In this document: positions 55,501-62,967 of the stretch, piece by piece
How positions within the stretch are numbered: the first letter of the stretch is position 1
Layout: every line of letters begins with the position of its first letter
NCBI RefSeq assembly: GCF_012641335.1
Contig: NZ_JABAID010000002.1
Span: 248,001-312,000 of the forward strand
From: Novosphingobium sp. ERN07
GTDB lineage: Bacteria; Pseudomonadota; Alphaproteobacteria; Sphingomonadales; Sphingomonadaceae
Direction of reading: 5' to 3'
Length of the DNA: 64,000 nt
Notes under the pieces: model-generated
Told to the model about the DNA's origin: nothing
The model's input: only the letters and a program-made list of their open reading frames with translations
Databases searched by the model: none
Translations under genes and position numbers: made by a program

Positions 55501-57599
55501 GCGCGGTCCACGTGCAAGGCTTTGCTGCGCGCACTGGTGACACCCATCGCCGCGACGAAATTCAGGGCAGCGGCATTTCCGGTCCCTATCGCCTGTCGAG
55601 CCGCCGGATCATCGCCAATAGCGAAATCGTGACGCTGCAGGTGCGCGACCGTTTCCGGTCAGAAGTGATCGTCGAAACCAAGACGCTCCAGCGCTTTACC
55701 GACTACGACATTGATCTGCTTTCGGGCACGATCACCTTCCGCGCGCCGGTTCTAAGCCGCGACAACAATCTCAATCCCCGCTTCATCGTGGTCGATTACG
55801 AAATCGAGCAGGCCGCAGGTGGCGAGATCAACGCAGGCCTTCGGGCTGACGTGACGACGCTGGGCGGCGCACTGCGCATCGGCGCTACCGCCATCACCGA
55901 TACAGGCGCGAACAATGGCGCGCGTGCGGATCTCGCGGCAGTCGATGTGAAGGCAGCGTTGGGAACCGGCACCGAACTGCGCGCGGAACTTGGCATAAGC
56001 CGTCTGGCCGGCGATTATGACAACGCCTGGATCGCAGAGATCGAGCACCATGATGGTGCGATCGATGCCCTCGCCTATATCCGTTCGGCAGGGCGCGGCT
56101 TTGGCCTTGGCCAGCTCAACAATGCCGAGCGTGGCCGCCGCAAGGTGGGCATGGATGGTCGCTACCGGCTGAACGAAACCTTTGCGGTAACCGCAAGTGC
56201 GTGGTTCGACGACAGCCTGACCGATGCTGCTCAGCGCAAGGCTGCCGAAATCAACGGCGTCTGGCGCAATCGCGATACCGAAGCGCGGATCGGCATGGCG
56301 ATGTTCGACGACCGCCTGGCCGATGGCAGCACCGCCCGCACCACGACTATCGAAGCCGCAGCGACAAAGCACTTCTTCGACAACCGTCTGGAAATCAATG
56401 GCGCGGCCAGCGTGGCGCTGGGAACGGCGGAAAGCATCGATCTGCCTTCGCGCTATCGCGTGGGCGCGGCCTATGCCTTTACGCCTTCGATCAAGCTGAT
56501 CGGCACATATGAACGTGCAAGCGGCGATGCCGTGTCCGCCGACACCGTGCAGGCAGGCTTTGAGGTCGGCCCTTGGAATGGCGCGCGCGTTGTCAGCAGC
56601 CTTGGCCAGCAGTCGCTCAGCGAATATGGCAAACGCAGCTTCGCCGCCTTCGGCCTTACCCAATCGCTGCCGGTCACGCCTTCACTCACCATCGATGCGA
56701 CCATCGATCATTCGACCACGTTGGCCGGAATCGATGCGAGCAAGCTGATCAACGTCGATCAGCCCGCGTCGAGCGGCGGCAACCTTGGCGATGCCGGAAC
56801 GATTGCCGAAGACTTCACCGCCGTAACCTTTGGCGCAACATGGCGGCGGGATCGCTGGAGCGTGACCGGACGCGGCGAAATGCGCAACGGGCAGTTGACC
56901 GACCGCAAGGGCGTGGTGCTTGGTGCGATCCGCCAGCTTGGCGAAGGCAGCATGGCGGGCGCAGGCTTTACCATGACGCGCGCCGTGGATGAAAACGGAC
57001 AACGCAGCCGCATCTTCGATGCCGCGCTTTCGCTGGCGCATCGCCCGGCAGACAGCGCCTTCGCTCTGCTTTCCAAGCTGGAACTGCGCAGCGACGAAAT
57101 CGAGGCAGGCAATGCTAGGGCCACTGGCACGGCAAGCGGATCGCGCACGGCGCTGCTGACCGGCACCGATGCAAAATCCACACGGATGATGGCCAGCGCA
57201 TCGCTCAACTGGTCGCCTCGCAGCGAAAACGCGCAGCGAAGCGAACTGGGGCTGTTCGGGGCCGTGCGACACACGTTTAATGCCTATGAAGGCTATGATC
57301 TGGTTGGAACGTCGTTGATCGGCGGGGTGGATGCACGCTTTGGCATCGGTGAATCGGTCGAAATCGGTGCAGTTGCCACGGTGCGTCACGACCTTTCCAG
57401 CGATACGACGAGCTTCGCCTTTGGTCCGCAAATCGGCGTCAGCCCTGTCAAGGACACCATGATCACCATCGGGTACAACATCAGCGGCTATCGCGACCCG
57501 GCTTTCATCGCCGCGCGCCAGACCACCAAGGGCCTGTTCGTAGCCCTTCGCATGAAGTTCGACAGCGACAGCCTGGCATTCCTCGGCCTCCGCCAATGA
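52524..57599 (+). CDS. Giant multidomain outer-membrane protein: DUF11, carboxypeptidase-regulatory, Ig-like and C-terminal barrel (cluster gene 4)
   Basis: 1691 residues. A signal peptide (WFWLTGLLAAMLLNVPCAVFAQ) is followed by ITNTASANWTDQG, matching genes 1 and 3. Then: DUF11-like domain (about 360-490, SKAASREIINPGDPVIFTVLASN), a carboxypeptidase-regulatory-like fold (about 495-590, GVRVMLEDGSFAITDADGRY), an Ala/Glu/Pro linker (595-635), and an Ig-like segment (about 738 onward, RVTLVAEKSRLIADGSTRPV). From about 855 to the end, long amphipathic strands suggest an outer-membrane barrel (YAFTPSIKLIGTYERASGDA, TTKGLFVALRMKF). No Shine-Dalgarno is visible. It does not match an autotransporter or a TonB receptor: there is no plug. 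Function unknown; an anchor or export channel for the neighbouring DUF11 proteins is the inference. Confidence 0.7.
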   Translation: MTLSKGLFINIRVIWFWLTGLLAAMLLNVPCAVFAQEMITNTASANWTDQGQTVRATSNTVSFPVETAVATMQTLRYLPDGSGTIALALPSCGQRSMTISGSRTSITLNGSLLPSDSFRIGELLYVRISAPSANRSADAIDQLQIKATTSSGDEELMTIAETGVNTGQFLAAIATTAIPPAPTQRNCQLSVHSGDSITVEIADGRFQLAATPVSSVQVLADPYGLVFDSSDGAPIDGVTITLIDNATGQPAQVFADDGITAWPSTIVTGQSVTDASGTVWPMPAGEYRFPLAALGSYRLRVVPPSGFTMPSTVPIEMLRTIRRPEGNLVELSDASFGGVVTLTSPNPVRVDIPVDSPSEPLGVSKAASREIINPGDPVIFTVLASNPNAKRALFNVTVKDTPSRWLRFVPQSVRIDGQSAGSTVSFTEDGRQMTVALGRINAGQTVKITYAMTARPDAPAGEATNLVQLTDERGQTSTAQARVKIEDEVLASRMTLIGRVSAGACNLREGRSGIPGVRVMLEDGSFAITDADGRYHFEGLVPGTHVVQVAEQTLPEGGHMIDCAASTRSAGSATSRFVTGQGGTLAVADFSAVLREQAAPAPEPAAKAAVHEKPAAVQEAELEDRKSAGADADWLAMGDGATDFLFPTADHNPRSPAIRVAIRHRKGETVELLANGKPVDAVAFDGASVSPQGFAVSVWRGVPLDGDTTVLSAAVRSADGQEVARLKRDVHFVQVPARVTLVAEKSRLIADGSTRPVLALRVTDRNGRPVHAGITGEFTLNQPYESALAIDAMQSRTLSGLDRAAPTFVIKGDDGIAYVELAPTMVSGPLRAEFLFKDETITRRQTLESWIAPGDQKWTLVGLAEAAGGKSSVAKQMQRDGRFDSDLGDNARVAFYAKGRVLGKFLLTASYDSAKQKDQQRLLGAIDPNAYYTVFADGSSRRFDAASRDKLYVRVEARAFYAIYGDFVTAFDQTVLARYQRTVTGAAAEGAFGAVHVQGFAARTGDTHRRDEIQGSGISGPYRLSSRRIIANSEIVTLQVRDRFRSEVIVETKTLQRFTDYDIDLLSGTITFRAPVLSRDNNLNPRFIVVDYEIEQAAGGEINAGLRADVTTLGGALRIGATAITDTGANNGARADLAAVDVKAALGTGTELRAELGISRLAGDYDNAWIAEIEHHDGAIDALAYIRSAGRGFGLGQLNNAERGRRKVGMDGRYRLNETFAVTASAWFDDSLTDAAQRKAAEINGVWRNRDTEARIGMAMFDDRLADGSTARTTTIEAAATKHFFDNRLEINGAASVALGTAESIDLPSRYRVGAAYAFTPSIKLIGTYERASGDAVSADTVQAGFEVGPWNGARVVSSLGQQSLSEYGKRSFAAFGLTQSLPVTPSLTIDATIDHSTTLAGIDASKLINVDQPASSGGNLGDAGTIAEDFTAVTFGATWRRDRWSVTGRGEMRNGQLTDRKGVVLGAIRQLGEGSMAGAGFTMTRAVDENGQRSRIFDAALSLAHRPADSAFALLSKLELRSDEIEAGNARATGTASGSRTALLTGTDAKSTRMMASASLNWSPRSENAQRSELGLFGAVRHTFNAYEGYDLVGTSLIGGVDARFGIGESVEIGAVATVRHDLSSDTTSFAFGPQIGVSPVKDTMITIGYNISGYRDPAFIAARQTTKGLFVALRMKFDSDSLAFLGLRQ

Positions 57600-58759
57600 T
57601 CGGCCTGCTTCGGCGGGCGTTGGCGCCCGCGCTTGTCTTGTGTGTGCCGACCAGCGCTGTGGCCGCGACTTGCAGCGGGGCGAACGAATATGCGTTTGCG
57701 TTCTCCTCACGCCCGACAACGCAACTCGCCTATGGTTCGACCTACACCTACACGGCATCGCGCACCGCTGGCGGCAGCGTGAATTTTACTGTTGGGCTTA
57801 CCGCTGCCAACCTTTCCAGCACGACGGTGGGCGGTGAAACAATGCCGCGCATCACAACGCTGATGTCTGGCGGAACCACCAAGCATCTGACCTTCGGCGG
57901 CACATTTACCGGACGCACCACATCGATCACCGGAACAAGTCGGGTGATCGTCGTGACGTTCACATTTCCCAGCCCAATCGTATCATTCGCATTGACAGCG
58001 GATGACATCGACTATGGCGCAAATCAGTTTCGCGACTGGATTGCGATCACGGGCGCGAATGGGGCTTCGACTTATACGCCAACCATAACGACCCCGTGGG
58101 GCAACAACAACAGCGGCACGAGCACGGCTACGGGTTCGTCCATCGCATTCGGCACGCGAACCGCTGCCCCTGCGCTTACGGCAGCATCGCAGATGGCTGG
58201 GGTTGGCACATCGGATATCGGAACATCGACCGGGCGCTTCACCGCCGAGTTCGCACAACCCGTGACGAGTGTAACCGTGCGATACGGCAACTATCCGGGC
58301 GAATCCACGACCGGGCAACAGGCAATGGGCATCAGCGACATCAGCTTTTGCGAATTGCCGGAACTGGCCTTTGCCAAAAGTTCCACGCCTGTAACCGGCA
58401 CACTGGGAGCGTTCGCACTGCCCGGCAACGATGTGATCTATACCCTGACCGTGACCAACCCCAGCGGAACGAGCGTGGACGCGGGATCGATCATCCTGAA
58501 CGATGTTCTTCCGGCAAACGTGACGTTTCGCAACGAAGCCTTCGACGGGACGACCAGTCTTCCGGTGAAGCTTTCTACCAGCGGAGGACTGACGATGGCA
58601 GCAGGGGCCATCGCCTATCGTCAAAGCGGGGGATCGGCGTTCAGCTATACCCCATCGGCGGGATACGATGCGCAAGTGGCTGAACTGCGCATCACGCCGG
58701 GTGGCGAGCTTGCCCCTTTTTCGAGCGCGGTGTTCGTGTTTCGTGCACAGGTGAAATGA
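57596..58759 (+). CDS. Exported DUF11-type protein (cluster gene 5)
   Basis: 387 residues; the ATG overlaps the barrel gene stop (ATGA), so the two are translationally coupled. Signal peptide LAPALVLCVPTSAVAA. The N-terminal ~250 residues are beta-rich and unlike genes 1 to 3 (FTFPSPIVSFALTADDIDYG, then VTVRYGNYPGE and FCELPE); the C-terminal DUF11 domain runs from LAFAKSSTPVTGTLGAFALP to VFVFRAQVK. Two mature cysteines (in ATCSG and SFCELP) may form a disulfide. Confidence 0.72.
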   Translation: MIGLLRRALAPALVLCVPTSAVAATCSGANEYAFAFSSRPTTQLAYGSTYTYTASRTAGGSVNFTVGLTAANLSSTTVGGETMPRITTLMSGGTTKHLTFGGTFTGRTTSITGTSRVIVVTFTFPSPIVSFALTADDIDYGANQFRDWIAITGANGASTYTPTITTPWGNNNSGTSTATGSSIAFGTRTAAPALTAASQMAGVGTSDIGTSTGRFTAEFAQPVTSVTVRYGNYPGESTTGQQAMGISDISFCELPELAFAKSSTPVTGTLGAFALPGNDVIYTLTVTNPSGTSVDAGSIILNDVLPANVTFRNEAFDGTTSLPVKLSTSGGLTMAAGAIAYRQSGGSAFSYTPSAGYDAQVAELRITPGGELAPFSSAVFVFRAQVK

Positions 58760-58855
58760 TCCAGGGGTTTATACCTAACCCGTTCTTAACAGTTACTGGT
58801 TAGCACCTGACACGGCAGCAGAACGACCAAAACGCAACAGCGTTGGAGTAAACGG

Positions 58856-60520
58856 GTGAGTATCGGTACACGGCCCTTGCGCAGATTTCCGAAGCGATTG
58901 GGCAAGGCCGTGCTGGCGCTTTGCGGCATGGCAATGGCATCAGGCCCGGCCTATGCCCAATTCCGTTCACTGGAAAACCCTTCGTTCGAAGCAAACGATC
59001 CAGCGGGCGCAGGTGCCCCCAATTTCGAGATCATGCCCATCGCATCGGTACCCGGATGGGATACCTCCACTGGCGAAATCGAGCTATGGGACAGCAACTT
59101 CAACGGCGTTCCAGCTTATGACGGCAGCGTGTTTGCCGAAATGAACGCCAATGTGAACGGCACGTTCTATCAGAACATATGCCTTGTCGCCGGAGAACCG
59201 ATAGGTTGGACTTTCGCCCACCGCGCCCGTGCCGGTGGTGCGAACACACAGACGGTGCGGTTTCAGGTGGCAGGCAGCACAGGCACGGTCATCCAGACGC
59301 TGGCCACGCAGGCCTCGACTACGGCCAATCAGGTGTGGAACGTGAACACCGGCAGCGCGACGTATTCGGGCACGACAGGTCTTCAGCGCGTGCAGTTCAC
59401 CACTAGCGATCCGGGATCATACGGCAACTTCCTCGACGCGATCCAATTGACCTTGCGCCCGTTCATCCAACTTTCGGTCGCAAGTAGCAGCGCCACCGAG
59501 GCAGTGCCATCATCAAGCATTGCCACCCTGTTGGTCACAGGACGCGCCACCAGCGCAATCAGCGTGACGATGACGATCACCGGCGGCACAGCCACGCGGG
59601 GAACGGACTATACCACCCCCGGCGGCGGCGCGACGTTCACTGTCACAGTTCCCGCTGGCACGTATTACAATACCGCCATTCCGCTGGGCATCACCATCAC
59701 TGATGACACCGCAATCGAGAGCAACGAGACGATCACCTATTCGCTCTCCACAGGAACGGGCTACACGCGCGGGCACACCACCACTTGCGGCGGCACGCTG
59801 CAATCGACCGGCACTTATACGATCATAGACAACGATTCTCGCGTGACGTTGCGCAAGCAATGGGCCAACGCCACCGTTGGCGATGATGCGAGCGTTACGC
59901 TGTCACGTGGCTCCACCGTTATCGAAACCCTGACGTCCGACGCCGGGGCGGCGAGCGAACTGGACACCGACCCAACCCCGACGCCGGTCGTCATCGGTGA
60001 GACGGTGTTGCTGGACGAAACGATGCCGATGACCAATGCAGGCCGCTATAACAAGGCCATATCCTGCACAGGTGCTGCCGACACCAATCTGGTTGACGGA
60101 CTGACCATCGGAGCGGGCGAAACCGCCATCGTGTGCACATACACCAACACGCGAATACCGCGCCTGCTAGTAAGCAAGACGTCCTCGATCCTGTCCGACG
60201 GCATCAACGCCACCGGCCCAAAAGCCCTGCCCGGCGCAACCTTGCGATATTGCATACTCATCACCAATCCCGGCACGCTGGCCGCGAGTGACGTTTACGC
60301 CACCGATGCCATGCCAACATCGCTGACCTATCTTGCGGGCACCGCGAAATCGGGCACCAGTTGCGCCGGGGCAACAACTGTAGAAGATGACAATGCCACG
60401 GGCACTGACGAAAGCGATCCTTTCGGCATCTCGCTCACCGGCTCCACGCTGACCGGCTATGCTGCAAGCCTTGCCAGCGGAGCGAGCTTTGCCATGAGTT
60501 TTGACGCGCTGCTCAATTAG
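58856..60520 (+). CDS. Exported protein with Calx-beta-like, prealbumin-like and DUF11 domains (cluster gene 6)
   Basis: 554 residues; GTG 58856 has GGAG 7 nt upstream. Signal peptide VLALCGMAMASGPAYAQ. Domains in order: N-terminal jelly-roll-like module (SLENPSFEANDPAGAG, then VPGWDTSTGEIELWDSNFNG), Calx-beta-like repeat (about 200-325, ATRGTDYTTPGGGATFTV, then DDTAIESNETITY), a prealbumin/SpaA-like fold (about 328-435, VTLRKQWANATVGDDASV), and a final DUF11 domain (LLVSKTSSILSDGINATG to MSFDALLN). It overlaps the convergent CXXXCW gene by 8 bp. Confidence 0.75.
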   Translation: MSIGTRPLRRFPKRLGKAVLALCGMAMASGPAYAQFRSLENPSFEANDPAGAGAPNFEIMPIASVPGWDTSTGEIELWDSNFNGVPAYDGSVFAEMNANVNGTFYQNICLVAGEPIGWTFAHRARAGGANTQTVRFQVAGSTGTVIQTLATQASTTANQVWNVNTGSATYSGTTGLQRVQFTTSDPGSYGNFLDAIQLTLRPFIQLSVASSSATEAVPSSSIATLLVTGRATSAISVTMTITGGTATRGTDYTTPGGGATFTVTVPAGTYYNTAIPLGITITDDTAIESNETITYSLSTGTGYTRGHTTTCGGTLQSTGTYTIIDNDSRVTLRKQWANATVGDDASVTLSRGSTVIETLTSDAGAASELDTDPTPTPVVIGETVLLDETMPMTNAGRYNKAISCTGAADTNLVDGLTIGAGETAIVCTYTNTRIPRLLVSKTSSILSDGINATGPKALPGATLRYCILITNPGTLAASDVYATDAMPTSLTYLAGTAKSGTSCAGATTVEDDNATGTDESDPFGISLTGSTLTGYAASLASGASFAMSFDALLN

Positions 60521-61115
60521 CGGGAACGACGGCAGGCGCGGCAGGAACCAGCGGCTTGCCGGCGTCGTGCCACCCCTCGATCCCTTCCGCCAGCCAATGG
60601 ACGTTGCCGAAACCATCACGTGACAGGCGGCGGGCGGCATTCCAGCCCATCCAGCAATCGGTGCGGCAGAACAGCACGACAGGAATCGCGGGCGATTGCT
60701 TCCGCGCCTCTGCCACGGTGGTGCGCAAGCCCAGCCAGAGCGCTGCTTCAGGATGTCCGCGCCCGGTTTCCGGGTGCCAGAGTGCGCCCGGAATGGTCAG
60801 GTGGCTATCGGCAAGCTGCCAGTGCCCTGTGATCGGATCGCGAACGCCGCCTTCTGCCGGAAGCACATCAATGAACAGCGCGTTCTCGCCCGGCTTCAAG
60901 CGAAGCGCCCGTTCAAGCGAAATGCGTGTCGCCGGGGTTGGCGCGCGGTCGATCGGCCCGCGATACCGGGCTATGCGATAGCCTGCCGGATCGAAATCAA
61001 CTGCTTCCATCGCAGAACTGTGCGCAACCTCTTCGTGACTGCTGGCACCCGCCGCAACCATCATCGGCAGAAGTGCGGCGCAGGCGAGGAAGGTTTTGAT
61101 TCCAGGCATTTTCAT
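60513..61115 (-). CDS. PQQ-associated CXXXCW-motif rhodanese-like periplasmic protein
   Basis: 200 residues with signal peptide (FLACAALLPMMVAAGASS). It matches the family linked to PQQ-dependent alcohol oxidation that carries CXXXCWxxWNAA: here FCRTDCWMGWNAARRL, after YRGPIDRAPTPATRIS and a rhodanese-like LFIDVLPAE ... IPGALWHPETGRGHPE. Its role in electron or cofactor handling is not established. It is divergent from the SoxYZ-like gene. Start ATG 61115; Met at 61109 is also possible. Confidence 0.85.
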   Translation of the reverse strand: MKMPGIKTFLACAALLPMMVAAGASSHEEVAHSSAMEAVDFDPAGYRIARYRGPIDRAPTPATRISLERALRLKPGENALFIDVLPAEGGVRDPITGHWQLADSHLTIPGALWHPETGRGHPEAALWLGLRTTVAEARKQSPAIPVVLFCRTDCWMGWNAARRLSRDGFGNVHWLAEGIEGWHDAGKPLVPAAPAVVPAN

Positions 61116-61239
61116 TCAATCGGCCCTTCCCATTTCGCCAACCCTGATTGCGAGCGGATTGGTCGATGGTTCAATATAACATTGGCCGCGCAGCAGATAC
61201 ATCCTCCGATGGGAGAATGCGCCAGATGGTGAAATCACA

Positions 61240-62013
61240 ATGAACAGGCTGCGCCGGCTGATCGTGGCCGTTGCCGTTGGGTGGGGCTTGCACGCCCTTG
61301 CCAGCTACGCCGAAGTGCCCGCCGACCCGCTCGGTTCACCGATGTGGGACCATCATGCTGTGGGCCTCTTCGGCAAGGCACCGGTCAGCTTCGATGTCCG
61401 CGTGAACGTGCGCATTCCTGAGATTGCCGAGAACCAGCGCGTATTCCCGGTAACCGTGGATGCGCGGGCACTGAAGGATGCCAAACGGATCGTGCTGCTG
61501 GCCGATCTCAATCCCATACCCATCGCTGTCGACTATACCCTTCACGGGGCCGCGCCGTTTCTCGCCACGCGGATCAAGCTGGACCAGCGCACGCCGGTGC
61601 GCGCAGCGGTCCAGACGTCGGATGGCGCGTGGCACGTTGGCGGCACTTGGGTTGATGCAGCCGGCGGCGGTTGCTCCGCCCCGCCCGTCAGCCGGGTCAA
61701 AGGCGATTGGGCAGACCATCTCGGCGAAGTGCGCGGGGCCGCGTGGCCCGATATCGAAAACGACAAGGTGCGCCTGCGCATGACCTTTCGCCACCCGATG
61801 GACACCGGGCTGGTCGAAAACGTACCACCCTACAATATCGAGCGCCTGACTGTGCGAGATACGGCGGGCAAGGTTCTGGGCGAGATGGACGTTTTCGGGT
61901 CCGTGGCGGAAGACCCTGCCTTCACGGTGGTGGTCGATGATCACGGCGGAGCGCTGACTTTCGTTGCGCGGGATACAGCAGGCTTGGAATTTACCGGCAA
62001 GGCCAAACCGTGA
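61240..62013 (+). CDS. Quinoprotein dehydrogenase-associated SoxYZ-like carrier protein
   Basis: 257 residues with signal peptide (LIVAVAVGWGLHALASYAE). It fuses SoxY-like and SoxZ-like parts: a SoxY-like domain ending in GGGCSAPP, whose Cys would carry the sulfur substituent, and a SoxZ-like domain (VRLRMTFRHPMDTGLVEN, PPYNIERLTVRDTAG). Such fusions occur beside PQQ-dependent dehydrogenases. The metallohydrolase gene starts 4 bp before its stop. Confidence 0.87.
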   Translation: MNRLRRLIVAVAVGWGLHALASYAEVPADPLGSPMWDHHAVGLFGKAPVSFDVRVNVRIPEIAENQRVFPVTVDARALKDAKRIVLLADLNPIPIAVDYTLHGAAPFLATRIKLDQRTPVRAAVQTSDGAWHVGGTWVDAAGGGCSAPPVSRVKGDWADHLGEVRGAAWPDIENDKVRLRMTFRHPMDTGLVENVPPYNIERLTVRDTAGKVLGEMDVFGSVAEDPAFTVVVDDHGGALTFVARDTAGLEFTGKAKP

Positions 62014-62963
62014 TGATGGATCGCAGGCAAATCTTGCGGGCCGGATTGCTAACCCCCGCCCTGCTTACCCCCGCTCTGGCGCTGGCGGAGCAGTTTGCGG
62101 GCACCTATCGCCCCCAAGCCGAACAGATTGCAGAAGGCGTGTGGATCGTGCGGGGCGTGGATGAGCCGATAGCCTTTGCCAACGGCGGTGCCATCGCCAA
62201 TAGCGCCATCCTTGCGACGGAGGATGGGCCTGTACTGTTCGATCCCGGTGTTTCGCGGGAACACGGGCTGGCACTGGGCGCCGTGGCGCTGGACTTGTGC
62301 GGCAAACCAGTCGCGCGCGTTTACGTGAGCCATCTGCACCCCGATCATGCGCTGGGAGCGGCTGCCTTTTCTCCGCAGATCGTCCACGCGCTGCCCGCTA
62401 CGCGCGCCGAACTTGAGCGTGACGGCAATGGCTTTACCGATGCAATGTACCGCCTGCTGGCAGACTGGATGAAAGGGACCGCACTGGTCTTGCCGCAAGG
62501 CGATCTGACCGAAGGCGATGTGATAATCGGCGGACGGCATATCCGTCTGATCGCGCTACGCGGCCACTCTGGCGGCGATCTGGCGATATTGGATCAGGCA
62601 AGCGGCGTGCTGCTGGCCGGTGACCTTGTGTTCAACAACCGCGCCTCGAGCACCCCCCATGCCGATCTGGCACAATGGCGGCTGGCGCTGGATCGCCTTG
62701 CCACAACGCCCCACCGGCTGCTGGTCCCCGGTCACGGTCCACTGGACCGCGATGGCAGCGCAATAGCCCAGACGCGCGACTGGATCGATTGGTTGGAGCC
62801 AGCATTGCGCCAAGCCGTGGTGCAGGGTATGGATATGAGCGAGGCGGGCGAACTCCCCATCCCACCACGCTTTGCCGGGATGAAAGCCGCGCGATACGAA
62901 TTGCAGCGCAGCGTATCGCACCTTTACCCGGCGTTGGAGGCGGAGCTTTTGCCCCGCCTCTAA
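62010..62963 (+). CDS. Quinoprotein relay system zinc metallohydrolase
   Basis: 317 residues of the metallo-beta-lactamase fold. An RR signal (DRRQILRAGLLTPALLTPAL) suggests Tat export. Zinc ligands: SHLHPDHALG, then LRGHSGGDLAI, the Asp in LLAGDLVFNNRAS and VPGHGPLD. It matches the SoxH-related 'quinoprotein relay system zinc metallohydrolase 1' type. ATG 62010 overlaps the SoxYZ-like stop. No quinoprotein dehydrogenase lies in the window; it would be expected beyond 64 kb or elsewhere. Confidence 0.87.
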   Translation: MMMDRRQILRAGLLTPALLTPALALAEQFAGTYRPQAEQIAEGVWIVRGVDEPIAFANGGAIANSAILATEDGPVLFDPGVSREHGLALGAVALDLCGKPVARVYVSHLHPDHALGAAAFSPQIVHALPATRAELERDGNGFTDAMYRLLADWMKGTALVLPQGDLTEGDVIIGGRHIRLIALRGHSGGDLAILDQASGVLLAGDLVFNNRASSTPHADLAQWRLALDRLATTPHRLLVPGHGPLDRDGSAIAQTRDWIDWLEPALRQAVVQGMDMSEAGELPIPPRFAGMKAARYELQRSVSHLYPALEAELLPRL

Positions 62964-62967
62964 CAGA

